From NCBI RefSeq assembly GCF_000024405.1, contig NC_013517.1:3565989-3629988 (forward strand): a DNA stretch of 64,000 bases. The letters are read 5' to 3'. Numbering within the stretch: position 1 is the first letter of the stretch; each line of letters starts with the position of its first letter. The notes beneath the pieces were generated by a model, which did no database searches, was not told the DNA's origin, and was given only the letters and a program-made list of their open reading frames with translations. The position numbers and the translations under genes are program-made. This document shows positions 37,040 through 45,008 of the stretch, in pieces. The DNA is from Sebaldella termitidis ATCC 33386 (GTDB lineage Bacteria; Fusobacteriota; Fusobacteriia; Fusobacteriales; Leptotrichiaceae).

Positions 37040-37777
37040 ATGAAAAAACAAATAGATAAGAATATAGGAATTCCATTATATGAACAGATTCTTGAAATAA
37101 TATACAATGATATACAAAACGGGGTTTTTGCATATGGTGAGATCATTCCCAAAGAACTGGATCTATGTAAAATATACAATGTAAGCAGGCCTACTATCAG
37201 AAAAGCCATGGACATCCTTGTTCAAAACGGGAATCTGATTAGAATAAAAGGCAAGGGAACTTATGTTTCCTCTGATAAAAAAATAAAACAGGAGTTTACA
37301 CACATTATTCAGAACTTTAATGCCGAAATGTCACAAAAAGGAGTAAGTCCCGGTACAAAAGTCTTAAAAAAACTTCTTGTTACACCGGACAAGCAGACAA
37401 GAGAAAAGCTGGAACTAAAAAGTGATGAAAATGTAATAGAACTCGTGAGACTGAGATATGCCGACAATGAACCGCTTCTGATTGTTACCACGTATATCCC
37501 TTATGAGAGGGCTCCCTTTTTATTTAAAAAAGATTTTGAAAAGGTTTCTCTTTATGATTCTTTCGAAGAAAAAAATATTATCATAAAAAAAGCTGTACGA
37601 ACATTTGAAGTGCAAAAAGCAACAAAAGAGCTCTCGAATCTCCTTACTATCTCAAAAAATGATCCTGTTTTTTACTTTGAAACTGTTGCTTATTCGGATA
37701 AAAATGTTCCTTTGGAATTCTCTAAATGTTTTTACCGCGGCGATAAAAATAAATTTGTAGTTGAAATAATAAAATAA
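37040..37777 (+). CDS. GntR-family (HutC/UTRA) transcriptional regulator
   Basis: 245 residues: a winged helix-turn-helix (about 8-75; PKELDLCKIYNVSRPTIRKAMDILVQNG, wing IRIKGKGTYVS) followed by a UTRA effector domain. UTRA regulators bind phosphorylated sugars or related metabolites. It is divergent from the fructose-family PTS operon and most likely represses it until a sugar phosphate appears. ATG follows GAGGTG at a rather long 11-base spacing. A palindrome overlaps its own promoter. A terminator follows. Confidence 0.88.
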   Translation: MKKQIDKNIGIPLYEQILEIIYNDIQNGVFAYGEIIPKELDLCKIYNVSRPTIRKAMDILVQNGNLIRIKGKGTYVSSDKKIKQEFTHIIQNFNAEMSQKGVSPGTKVLKKLLVTPDKQTREKLELKSDENVIELVRLRYADNEPLLIVTTYIPYERAPFLFKKDFEKVSLYDSFEEKNIIIKKAVRTFEVQKATKELSNLLTISKNDPVFYFETVAYSDKNVPLEFSKCFYRGDKNKFVVEIIK

Positions 37778-37816
37778 ATAAAAAACTGTTTTGAATAACA
37801 AGTATCTGTAATAGCT

Positions 37817-37837
37817 CTGTTTTGAAACAGTTTTTTT
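37817..37837 (+). terminator. Terminator of the GntR gene
   Basis: CTGTTT TG AAACAG followed by seven T; an upstream AAACTG can form a longer alternative stem. Confidence 0.7.
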
Positions 37838-37942
37838 GAAATACGGCAGTTTTGTTTATATTTTGTAAAAATCAGCTGCTTACTGGTTTTGCAGGCTTCC
37901 GGCTAAAGAGTGCTTCTGCTTCAAAATATTCAGCCTGCATTA

Positions 37943-37971
37943 TTGAAATAGCAGCAAAAATTCTGTATAAT
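37943..37971 (+). promoter_or_regulatory. Promoter of the MarR gene
   Basis: TTGAAA (37943-37948), 17-base spacer, TATAAT (37966-37971). It ends only about 20 bases before the start codon, so the leader is very short. Confidence 0.75.
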
Positions 37972-37992
37972 ATTTAACGAGGAGGAAATATT

Positions 37993-38460
37993 ATGAACAG
38001 GGAAGAGCAGGTCATAACAGGTTTCAGAGGTTTATTAAATAAAATAGTCCGGCTTAATAAATTTCAGATGGAAGACAGCCTTAAAGGTTATAAGCCTTCT
38101 GAAGTGCATTGTATTGAATACATCGGGAAAAATACGGACCCTAATGTAACAAAGCTTGCAGAAGCTTTTTACATGACTAACGGTGCAATAAGTAAAATGG
38201 CAAAAAAGCTCATAAAAAAAGATCTTATTGAAAGCTACCAAAAACCGGATAACAAAAAGGAAATCTATTTTAGGCTTACTGAACACGGAAAAAAGGTCTA
38301 TGAAATACACGGAAAACTGCATAAAGAGTTTCAGAAACGGGATAAGCCTGTATTTGAACAAATAAGCGAAGAACAATTCAGAAGCATTCTCAGCTTTATC
38401 AAAAGCTATAACAAACATCTGGATGAAGAAATAAAAAAACTAAATACTAAATCAAAATAA
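37993..38460 (+). CDS. MarR-family transcriptional regulator
   Basis: 155-residue winged-helix regulator. The core is LAEAFYMTNGAISKMAKKLIKKDLIESYQ with the wing KPDNKKEIYFRLTEHGKK, and flanking helices form the dimer interface. MarR proteins repress nearby genes and release DNA on binding phenolics, oxidants or metabolites. The downstream flavin reductase-like gene has a symmetric site right at its transcription start, a likely target. ATG follows GAGGAGGAAATATT. Confidence 0.88.
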   Translation: MNREEQVITGFRGLLNKIVRLNKFQMEDSLKGYKPSEVHCIEYIGKNTDPNVTKLAEAFYMTNGAISKMAKKLIKKDLIESYQKPDNKKEIYFRLTEHGKKVYEIHGKLHKEFQKRDKPVFEQISEEQFRSILSFIKSYNKHLDEEIKKLNTKSK

Positions 38461-38497
38461 TGTAAACAGCCTGTCTTTTTTAGATCAGGTTTTTTTA

Positions 38498-38526
38498 TTG
38501 ACTAAGAAACAAAATGATGCTATTAT
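38498..38526 (+). promoter_or_regulatory. Promoter of the flavin reductase-like gene
   Basis: TTGACT (38498-38503), 17-base spacer, TATTAT (38521-38526). Confidence 0.75.
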
Positions 38527-38532
38527 ATTTTA

Positions 38533-38548
38533 TGTTTCCAAGGAAACA
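38533..38548 (+). promoter_or_regulatory. Symmetric operator, probably for the MarR regulator
   Basis: TGTTTCC AA GGAAACA: 7-base arms with a 2-base centre, placed at about +1 of the promoter. No copy was found upstream of the MarR gene itself. Confidence 0.55.
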
Positions 38549-38580
38549 AATTTTAGGATTTTAAAAGGAGAATTTATAGA

Positions 38581-39114
38581 ATGGATATTAATCAGTTATT
38601 CAAAAAAATTTCTGCCGAAGATATGAATGATAATGTATTCACATTAGTTGGAAATGACTTTTTTGCTGCTACTGCAGGTAAAAAAGATCATTATAATTCT
38701 ATGGTTGCCAGCGGAGGAGGATTTGGAGTTCTTTTCAAAAAGCCTGTTTCATGGTGTGTTTTTAGATCAGACCGCTATACACTTGAAATGATTCAAAAGG
38801 AGCAAACATATACATTATCTTATTTTCCGGATGACTATAGAGAACAAATGATGTTTTTAGGAAGTAAATCAGGAAGAGACAGTGACAAAATGAAAGAAGC
38901 CGAGCTGATTAGCATCGAAACCCCTTCCCAAAATATGTCTTTTGAAAAAGCAAGGCTGATTTTCGAATGTAAATTAATGCAGATTACTACCCCTGATCCT
39001 GATGATTTTTATTCACAGGAAGCCAGAGATTATATAAATGAAACTTACAAAAAGTCAAGCGATCATCGTAAATTTGTAATCGGTGAAATTACTGATATCT
39101 GGATAAAAAAATAA
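38581..39114 (+). CDS. Flavin reductase-like FMN-binding split-barrel protein
   Basis: 177-residue protein of the flavin reductase-like split-barrel fold. An FMN-contact region is suggested by DHYNSMVASGGGFGVLFKKPVSWCVFRSDRYTLE, in line with the family pattern of a small-residue turn before a pair of strands, and TYTLSYFPDDYREQM follows. Related proteins reduce flavins, bind FMN as oxidoreductases, or sense oxidants. ATG follows AAAAGGAGAATTTATAGA. It is likely controlled by the adjacent MarR regulator. Physiological substrate unknown. Confidence 0.8.
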   Translation: MDINQLFKKISAEDMNDNVFTLVGNDFFAATAGKKDHYNSMVASGGGFGVLFKKPVSWCVFRSDRYTLEMIQKEQTYTLSYFPDDYREQMMFLGSKSGRDSDKMKEAELISIETPSQNMSFEKARLIFECKLMQITTPDPDDFYSQEARDYINETYKKSSDHRKFVIGEITDIWIKK

Positions 39115-39122
39115 AAACTAAT

Positions 39123-39163
39123 AAAAAATATGCTAAATACTTGTCAATATCAGCATATTTTTT
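39123..39163. terminator. Bidirectional terminator
   Basis: AAAAAATATGCT (39123-39134) pairs perfectly with AGCATATTTTTT (39152-39163); serves the convergent flavin reductase and TetR genes. Confidence 0.85.
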
Positions 39164-39199
39164 ATTTATTATGAAATTCTCATAATTTTATATAATTCA

Positions 39200-39790
39200 T
39201 TAATTTCCTCTGTATTTAAGCCCTGACCATATCATTTCAGCAAGCATGTCTATTCCCTCATCATCCAGTTTTATATTTTCGAACATTATGCTTTCTTTCA
39301 AAAATTCATATATTACCCCGATAATAAACGTCGAAATAATATCTACATCCATAGATTTGATAATTTTTCGCTCTATAAGAAGTCCCATAAAATAATAAAT
39401 CGGTTTATTTCTTTTGAAACGGCCTTTTTTTATATCACTTGAAAGATAAAAAGAACTCTTTGACTTAATAACAAAATGAAGCATTTTCGGATTTTCTTTA
39501 TAAAAATTTATATGTCTTTTTACCATGTCCAGCACAAATTCCTTACAAACTTCCGCATCTGTATTTATATCCACTTCCATCAGTCTTCCCTGATCAAGAT
39601 ATTCTGCCAGACTTATCATACAGTATTCATATAATGTATCAATCAGATCTTTTTTCCCGCTGAAATAAAAATAAATATTCCCCGGGCTGGCATGTATTTT
39701 TTGCGACAGCTTTCCCATAGAAGCCTTCTCCAGTCCTACTTCCTGTATCAGATCAAGCATTCCTAATAAAATTTTCTCTTTTGTATCCAT
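39200..39790 (-). CDS. TetR-family transcriptional regulator
   Basis: 196 residues with a TetR N-terminal DNA-binding domain (ILLGMLDLIQEVGLEKASMGKLSQKIHASPGNIYFYFSGKKDLIDTLYEYC) and a helical ligand/dimer domain. ATG at 39790 follows TAAGGAGAAAA and is preferred to the ATG at 39838. The gene has a consensus promoter containing a small palindrome, so autoregulation is likely. The divergent outer-membrane barrel gene is a possible second target. Confidence 0.85.
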   Translation of the reverse strand: MDTKEKILLGMLDLIQEVGLEKASMGKLSQKIHASPGNIYFYFSGKKDLIDTLYEYCMISLAEYLDQGRLMEVDINTDAEVCKEFVLDMVKRHINFYKENPKMLHFVIKSKSSFYLSSDIKKGRFKRNKPIYYFMGLLIERKIIKSMDVDIISTFIIGVIYEFLKESIMFENIKLDDEGIDMLAEMIWSGLKYRGN

Positions 39791-39947
39791 TTTTCTCCTT
39801 ACTGGATAATTATTTCGTATCCGTTTATTTTTATCCATCTCTTTTTCTGATATATGATAGGTTTTCAGAAGATGTGCAAATTATTTTCCCGCCGGAATAT
39901 CAAGAATGAGTACTCTGTCTTTCTTATTTTCCCTTTAACTTATTTAA

Positions 39948-39976
39948 ATTATACACATTAAACCCTGACCTGTCAA
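39948..39976 (-). promoter_or_regulatory. Promoter of the TetR gene with overlapping palindrome
   Basis: Minus-strand TTGACA (39976-39971), 17-base spacer, TATAAT (39953-39948). TGACCTGTCA (39966-39975; TGAC/GTCA arms) overlaps the -35 box and may be the TetR operator. Confidence 0.7.
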
Positions 39977-40285
39977 TACAGCTTCATTATTAATCAATTG
40001 TGCCTTTAATTATTTTTGAAAAAATTTCCTGTAATATACCTGAGTATAATTTGACTTTACAATTTTGCACATTACTCTTTTTATATAAAAGAATTTTCTG
40101 TTATTTTTAGTTTAATATCCGACTAACAAAAAACTTTACTCTTCAATCAATTAATGATACTATTAAGTATAGTATTTATAGTTTGTGTAACTAATTCTAT
40201 ATTTATTTTATTAATCAGAATTAGTATCATAATAAGTATTAATAATAATATTGCATTAAAAATTTCAGGTAAAAGGAGTCTACAT
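39977..40285. other. Leader region of the outer-membrane barrel gene
   Basis: No gene seen. Two inverted repeats lie here: ATACTAT/ATAGTAT (40158-40176) and CTAATTCT/AGAATTAG (40191-40224). They may be operator or leader hairpins. No convincing + promoter was found. Confidence 0.4.
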
Positions 40286-41077
40286 ATGAAAAAATTTTTT
40301 AAAAAATTAATTTTTTTGACGCTCATAATGACTTTATCTGCACAATTTGCAGCAGCTGATGATGTGGATGAAATTTCAAAGAAGCTGGCAAATCCGGTAT
40401 CTGATCTTCATAATCTTCCTTTGAGATATGATTATGATAAAGATGTGGGACCTTACTACGGTACCAGAAATACCCTCAGAGTCCAGCCGATTTTATCATT
40501 TAAACTAAATGATGAATGGTCAGTTATTTCCAGAACAGTTATCCCTCTCATTACACAGCATGATGTCATTCCGGACAGCACACAGACAGGTGTGGGAGAT
40601 ATTCAGGAAAGCCTGTTTTTCTCTACTACTACAAAATCAAAAGTTATCGTTGGTTTCGGACCTATATTCTCGATCCCTACCTATGATAATGATTTCAGCA
40701 GCAAGAGATTCGGTGCAGGACCTACTGCATTAGTTCTGATAGATCCTGGAAAATGGACAATAGGCGGAATGGCAAACCATGTATGGTCATTTGCCGGACC
40801 GGGTACTGACGGAGACAAAGGATATTTTTCCAAAACACTGGTACAGCCTTTTATTACCTATCAGCTTCCTAAAGGATGGTCAATCGGTCTTAACAGTGAA
40901 TCTACATATGACTGGAAGGAAGATGAGTGGCTAATTCCTCTTACTCTTCAGGTAAGTAAGGTAGCTAAGATCGGAAATATGCCGATAAGCTTTGCACTTG
41001 CCCCGAATTATTACGTAGAACGTCCTGACAGCGGACCTCGTTGGGGTGCAAGAGCTATAGTCACATTTGTATTTTAA
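40286..41077 (+). CDS. Outer-membrane beta-barrel protein of the 'neuromedin U' family
   Basis: Signal peptide (MKKFFKKLIFLTLIMTLSAQFAAA) and a 240-residue body of alternating strands ending in Phe, as expected for an outer-membrane barrel. It closely follows the bacterial family often mislabelled neuromedin U: KLANPVSDLHNLPLRYDYD, GTRNTLRVQPIL, SVISRTVIPLI, GVGDIQESLFFS, GAGPTALVLI, NHVWSFAG, ESTYDWKEDEW. Function unknown; a small-molecule channel is plausible. ATG at 40286 follows AAAAGGAGTCTACAT; upstream in-frame ATG 40154 would delete the signal peptide logic and is rejected. Confidence 0.85.
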   Translation: MKKFFKKLIFLTLIMTLSAQFAAADDVDEISKKLANPVSDLHNLPLRYDYDKDVGPYYGTRNTLRVQPILSFKLNDEWSVISRTVIPLITQHDVIPDSTQTGVGDIQESLFFSTTTKSKVIVGFGPIFSIPTYDNDFSSKRFGAGPTALVLIDPGKWTIGGMANHVWSFAGPGTDGDKGYFSKTLVQPFITYQLPKGWSIGLNSESTYDWKEDEWLIPLTLQVSKVAKIGNMPISFALAPNYYVERPDSGPRWGARAIVTFVF

Positions 41078-41098
41078 TAATTTAAAATTTTATAAGTA

Positions 41099-41149
41099 AA
41101 AATGAGCCGTTTGATTTTTGAGAATCTTCTCACAATTCCGGCTCATTTT
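41099..41149. terminator. Bidirectional terminator
   Basis: AAAATGAGCCG (41099-41109) pairs with CGGCTCATTTT (41139-41149); serves the barrel gene and the convergent phosphonate operon. Confidence 0.85.
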
Positions 41150-41175
41150 CTATTTATCATTATTTCGGCACTATC

Positions 41176-42240
41176 TTATATTTCCTGATATACATGACAC
41201 GATTCATTGTCAAGCTTTAGAAACAAAATTTCATCTTTTTCAAAAACCCTTTTATTACCTGCCTCCAAATCAAGACAAAGCTCTTTTCCATATTCTGTAG
41301 CCAGCTTATAACGCACAAAACCACCCAAAAAATTCCTTATGATAACCTTGGCTTCAATTGTATTTTCGCTCTTTTCTTCTGAAACCTCCAGTTTTTCCGC
41401 TTTTATGAATATTACTACATTATCTCCGTCTTTTATTTTTTTATCCAGACTGTCAAAATACATATTCTTGCTATTTTCTAGCCTGATCAGCTTTTCACCT
41501 GCTGACAGAACCTTTCCATGCAGTTTTGAAGAATTCCCTATAAATTCCGCAGTAAATTTATTTTTAGGATTATCATAAATCTCATTTGGAGTTCCCATTT
41601 CTACAATTTCACCTTTTTGCATAACAGCTATTCTATCAGACATACCCAGAGCCTCACTCTGATCATGTGTAACATAAACAGTGGTTATTCCCAGTTCCTG
41701 CTGCAGCTGTCTTATTTCATCTCTCAAAATCCCTCTTACAGAAGCATCTAAAGCTGAAAGCGGCTCATCCAGAAGGAGTATTCCGGGATTTAGTACAAGA
41801 GCCCTTGCCAGAGCCACACGCTGCTGCTGACCGCCTGATAACTCATGCGGATATCTGTCCTCAAGATATTCAAGACCTACTTTTTTCAGCCATATCAAAG
41901 CTTTTTCCTTTGCTGTTTTCTTATCAATTCCTCTTGCTTCAAGTCCAAAAGCAACATTTTTAATAATAGTCATATTGGGAAATAATGCATAATGCTGAAA
42001 AACCATTCCTATATTTCTTTTTTTAGTAGGAATTTTTCCGAAGTTTTCATTGTTATACATTATAGAACCGCTGTTTGTTTCTTCAAGACCGGCTATTAAT
42101 TTTAGCAGCGTGCTTTTGCCGCAGCCGCTTGGTCCTAGTAAAGTCAAAAATTCGCCTTCCCTGATATCCAGATCTATTTTATTTAATACCTTATTTTTAC
42201 CGTAATATTTTTCTATGTTTCTAAGTCTGAATTCATTCAT
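41176..42240 (-). CDS. ABC transporter ATP-binding protein (2-aminoethylphosphonate type)
   Basis: 354-residue ATPase of the iron/spermidine/AEP transporter group. Walker A is GPSGCGKST, the signature is LSGGQQQRVALARAL, Walker B is ILLLDEP, and the switch His is in VYVTHDQ. Residues beyond about 240 form the C-terminal regulatory TOBE-type domain. It powers import by the two permeases encoded just upstream. Phosphonate specificity is inferred from phnW and phnX in the same operon (PhnT role). It is the last gene, ending before a terminator. Confidence 0.88.
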   Translation of the reverse strand: MNEFRLRNIEKYYGKNKVLNKIDLDIREGEFLTLLGPSGCGKSTLLKLIAGLEETNSGSIMYNNENFGKIPTKKRNIGMVFQHYALFPNMTIIKNVAFGLEARGIDKKTAKEKALIWLKKVGLEYLEDRYPHELSGGQQQRVALARALVLNPGILLLDEPLSALDASVRGILRDEIRQLQQELGITTVYVTHDQSEALGMSDRIAVMQKGEIVEMGTPNEIYDNPKNKFTAEFIGNSSKLHGKVLSAGEKLIRLENSKNMYFDSLDKKIKDGDNVVIFIKAEKLEVSEEKSENTIEAKVIIRNFLGGFVRYKLATEYGKELCLDLEAGNKRVFEKDEILFLKLDNESCHVYQEI

Positions 42241-42265
42241 AATTATTTTTTCCTCTTTTCTAAAT

Positions 42266-43129
42266 TCACTGATTTTTTAATATCTTTCCTGTAAGTGAGC
42301 ATACTGCCACAAGTATAAATGTCATTGCAGTACCTGTAAGAACCATGGCACTTGCCATATGACCGTCGATTCTCATTAATTTATTCAGAAATACCTGATA
42401 TGTTTCCCAGCCTGATCCTACTATCAGCTGTGCCAGAGCAAAATTATTAAATGTAGTGGTAAACACCATAATTCCTCCTGTAAGCATTCCTTTTTTCAAA
42501 GAAGGAACCAGTATTTTCAGAATAAATTTCCATGTGGGTACTCCCAGTGTACATGAAGCGTCATAAAGAACTCCGGCATTAATACTCATAAAAGTATTTT
42601 TCAAAGACCAGAGCATAAACGGAAAAGCAAAAACAGCTTCACTGAAAATCAGCAGTACCGGACTTCCCAGCAAAAGCGGGAAAGCCTCTCCATAAAATGT
42701 TACCGTGGATAAGGCCAGAACCACTCCAGGAAGAGCTACCGGTATTATAGAAATTGTTTCCAGCAGCGTCATCATTTTTTTATTTCCGGAAAGCTCCACA
42801 CCTAATAAAGCTGCTGTTATTATCAGAATATCCATTAAAACTACAAGAAATGAGACCAGAAAGCTTCGGGCGAATGATGACCAAAACAGAGAATTCATGA
42901 ATAACTCCCTGTATGCATTAAGCGACCATACTTCCGGAAGCAATGTCATATTCCATTTTCCCGAAACTGAAAACAGTACTACTGATATTACAGGAAATAT
43001 TGTATAGATTAAAAATAAACCTGTCACAATATAAAATAAAATCTTTTCATAGTTTGTCTTTACACTTAATTTCCATTTTTTTACTTCAGAATTATCCAGT
43101 GTAATTTCCATATAATTTTCATTTTCCAT
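42266..43129 (-). CDS. ABC transporter permease (AEP type, PhnV-like)
   Basis: Binding-protein-dependent permease with six predicted helices and the ATPase-coupling EAA-like loop DASCTLGVPTWKFILKILVPSLKKG. The ATG at 43129 overlaps the preceding stop as TAATG with AGGTGG upstream, so translation is coupled; a GTG at 43141 is the alternative. It forms the membrane channel with the other permease. Confidence 0.85.
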   Translation of the reverse strand: MENENYMEITLDNSEVKKWKLSVKTNYEKILFYIVTGLFLIYTIFPVISVVLFSVSGKWNMTLLPEVWSLNAYRELFMNSLFWSSFARSFLVSFLVVLMDILIITAALLGVELSGNKKMMTLLETISIIPVALPGVVLALSTVTFYGEAFPLLLGSPVLLIFSEAVFAFPFMLWSLKNTFMSINAGVLYDASCTLGVPTWKFILKILVPSLKKGMLTGGIMVFTTTFNNFALAQLIVGSGWETYQVFLNKLMRIDGHMASAMVLTGTAMTFILVAVCSLTGKILKNQ

Positions 43130-43947
43130 TATCTTAACCACCTGCCGGCTTTTTCATTTGTTTTTTTATATATAACTATAAATATCATCATTATGAGAAA
43201 TAAAAGTATTGAAATCGTATAGGCATCTACCTGCCTGAACAGCGACATCTGCATCAGATATCCTATCTGTATGGTTATCAGATTTATTCTGTCTGAAGAA
43301 ATAGCCTGTGCTGTAGCATATGTTCCCAGAGATGTAAGAAATACCAGTGTTGTAGATGCCATAAAAGACGGAAAAAGAACAGGTCCGGCTATTTTCAGTA
43401 TATATCTTTTCTTTCCGGCTCCCAGAGTACATGCTGCACTCCACCATTCCGGCTTTAAGGAACCCACTGCCGGAAGAAATAAAATTGTCATATACGGTAC
43501 TAAAAAACTCAGATATGCAAAGTGAATTCCTGTTAATGAGACTATATCAAAATTTGGATATATGCGAATCCCTATCCTTCTCAGAATAATTGTCAAAAAT
43601 CCATTTGTCCCCAGTGTAGCGAGTAATGCAAAGGCAAGCCCTATCCCGCCGTTATTTGCGGAATAATTCAAAAATGAAAGGAACCAGCTGTGCTTTGCCA
43701 GCCTTTTATACCATAATACCGCTATTATACTTCCTGCCGCCGCGGACTCTGCCGTTACCCAGACTGACAATATCATGCTGTTCTTTAATCCCTCTATATA
43801 CAAAGGATTTGACAATACTCTTATCCATGAACCCAGTCCCTGACTAAAGCTCTTAAATATAAGACCGACTAATGGCAGAATCAGAAAAAACAATGACAGT
43901 ACAATATACGGAACAGTCAAAATTATTCCTTTTCTCCTCTTGTTCAT
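43129..43947 (-). CDS. ABC transporter permease (AEP type, PhnU-like)
   Basis: Six-helix permease, first of the pair, with the coupling loop SAACTLGAGKKRYILKIAGPVLFPS. The ATG at 43947 overlaps the stop of the binding-protein gene as ATGA; the upstream ATG at 43971 lies inside that gene and is less likely. It works with the neighbouring permease, ATPase and lipoprotein. Confidence 0.85.
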   Translation of the reverse strand: MNKRRKGIILTVPYIVLSLFFLILPLVGLIFKSFSQGLGSWIRVLSNPLYIEGLKNSMILSVWVTAESAAAGSIIAVLWYKRLAKHSWFLSFLNYSANNGGIGLAFALLATLGTNGFLTIILRRIGIRIYPNFDIVSLTGIHFAYLSFLVPYMTILFLPAVGSLKPEWWSAACTLGAGKKRYILKIAGPVLFPSFMASTTLVFLTSLGTYATAQAISSDRINLITIQIGYLMQMSLFRQVDAYTISILLFLIMMIFIVIYKKTNEKAGRWLR

Positions 43948-45008
43948 TGTGAAACAACCTCTTTTTCCCATCTGTCTGCAATTACATCAGGTGTTATTTC
44001 ACTCCAGCTCTGCGGCTTGCCTACTTTTTTATAAAAGCTGTCAGGAAGCATCTGTTTTTTTATTTCCTCGGGAATAATCAGATTCCCTGCTACTGCTCTT
44101 ACAGGCATTGCCCCGCCTTTGGCGAATTCAAGCTGTCCTTCATCAGAAGTAACAAAATCAGCAAATGCTTTTGCAAGATTCGGATGCGGTGCATATTTAT
44201 TCAGAATCAAAGCTCCGGGAGCATATATAGAACCTTCCTTGGGAAATACTATTTCCAGATTTACTTCATTTGCCAGCTTTCTTTTATTTCCAAGAGCAAG
44301 AAAGTCATATTGTATAGTTATGGGTACTTCGCCTTTTTGTATATTTGCCGTACTCCCTTTTATATTCTTTATATTTCCCAGTTTTTGAAGCTCTGCAAAA
44401 TATTTAAATGCAGGATCAAGATTTTTTACATCCCCTCCAAGTGCGTAAGCCACTGCAAGAACCATATTTACCCCTGAACCTGATGAACGGGGATCAGCTA
44501 TGACAATACTGTTTTTATATTCAGGCTTTTTTAAATCCTCCCAAGATGTAGGAATATTTTTCACAAGATCTTTATTAACCAAAATTACAGGTACTCCTAC
44601 ATAAAGCCCGGTAAAATTTCCGTCCTTATCCTTTGCCCAGTCCGGTATTTTATCCCAGTTAGCATTTTTATACGGGAGCGTTACGCCCTCTGTTACTGCT
44701 ATTTTCCCCCATACCATTCCTATTTCCGCAGAATCAGCCTGCGGATTGTTTGCTTCTGCCTTAAATTTTGTTATTTCCTCAGCACTGCTCATATCAGTAT
44801 CCACACGGGTATTTCCAAATATAGAATTAAACTTTTCAAAAACCCCTTTCCAGTTTGCCCAGTCATCAGGCTGTCCGTAAGTTACATATTTCCCCTCTTT
44901 TTTAGCCTGTTCTATATCTGCTGGTGTATTTGGATCTATTGCTTGTTTTTTCCCGCATGCTGTTATAAAAACCAATCCCAGCAGGCTTAACAATAATAGT
45001 TTTTTCAT
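43944..45008 (-). CDS. ABC transporter substrate-binding lipoprotein (AEP type)
   Basis: 354 residues with a lipoprotein signal (LLGLVFITAC; Cys18 lipidated) and a type II periplasmic-binding fold related to Fe3+/AEP-binding proteins. SMALL conserved segments such as ADPRSSGSG and DFVTSDEGQLEFAKGGAMPV are typical of that group. It delivers substrate, probably 2-aminoethylphosphonate, to the two permeases. ATG overlaps the stop of the PHP gene as ATGA. Ligand identity is inferred from operon context only. Confidence 0.85.
   Translation of the reverse strand: MKKLLLLSLLGLVFITACGKKQAIDPNTPADIEQAKKEGKYVTYGQPDDWANWKGVFEKFNSIFGNTRVDTDMSSAEEITKFKAEANNPQADSAEIGMVWGKIAVTEGVTLPYKNANWDKIPDWAKDKDGNFTGLYVGVPVILVNKDLVKNIPTSWEDLKKPEYKNSIVIADPRSSGSGVNMVLAVAYALGGDVKNLDPAFKYFAELQKLGNIKNIKGSTANIQKGEVPITIQYDFLALGNKRKLANEVNLEIVFPKEGSIYAPGALILNKYAPHPNLAKAFADFVTSDEGQLEFAKGGAMPVRAVAGNLIIPEEIKKQMLPDSFYKKVGKPQSWSEITPDVIADRWEKEVVSQ

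Noticed and set aside
40154-40285. Extended N-terminus of the outer-membrane barrel protein from an upstream ATG.
   Set aside because: It would place 44 hydrophobic residues ahead of a complete signal peptide that has its own strong ribosome site.
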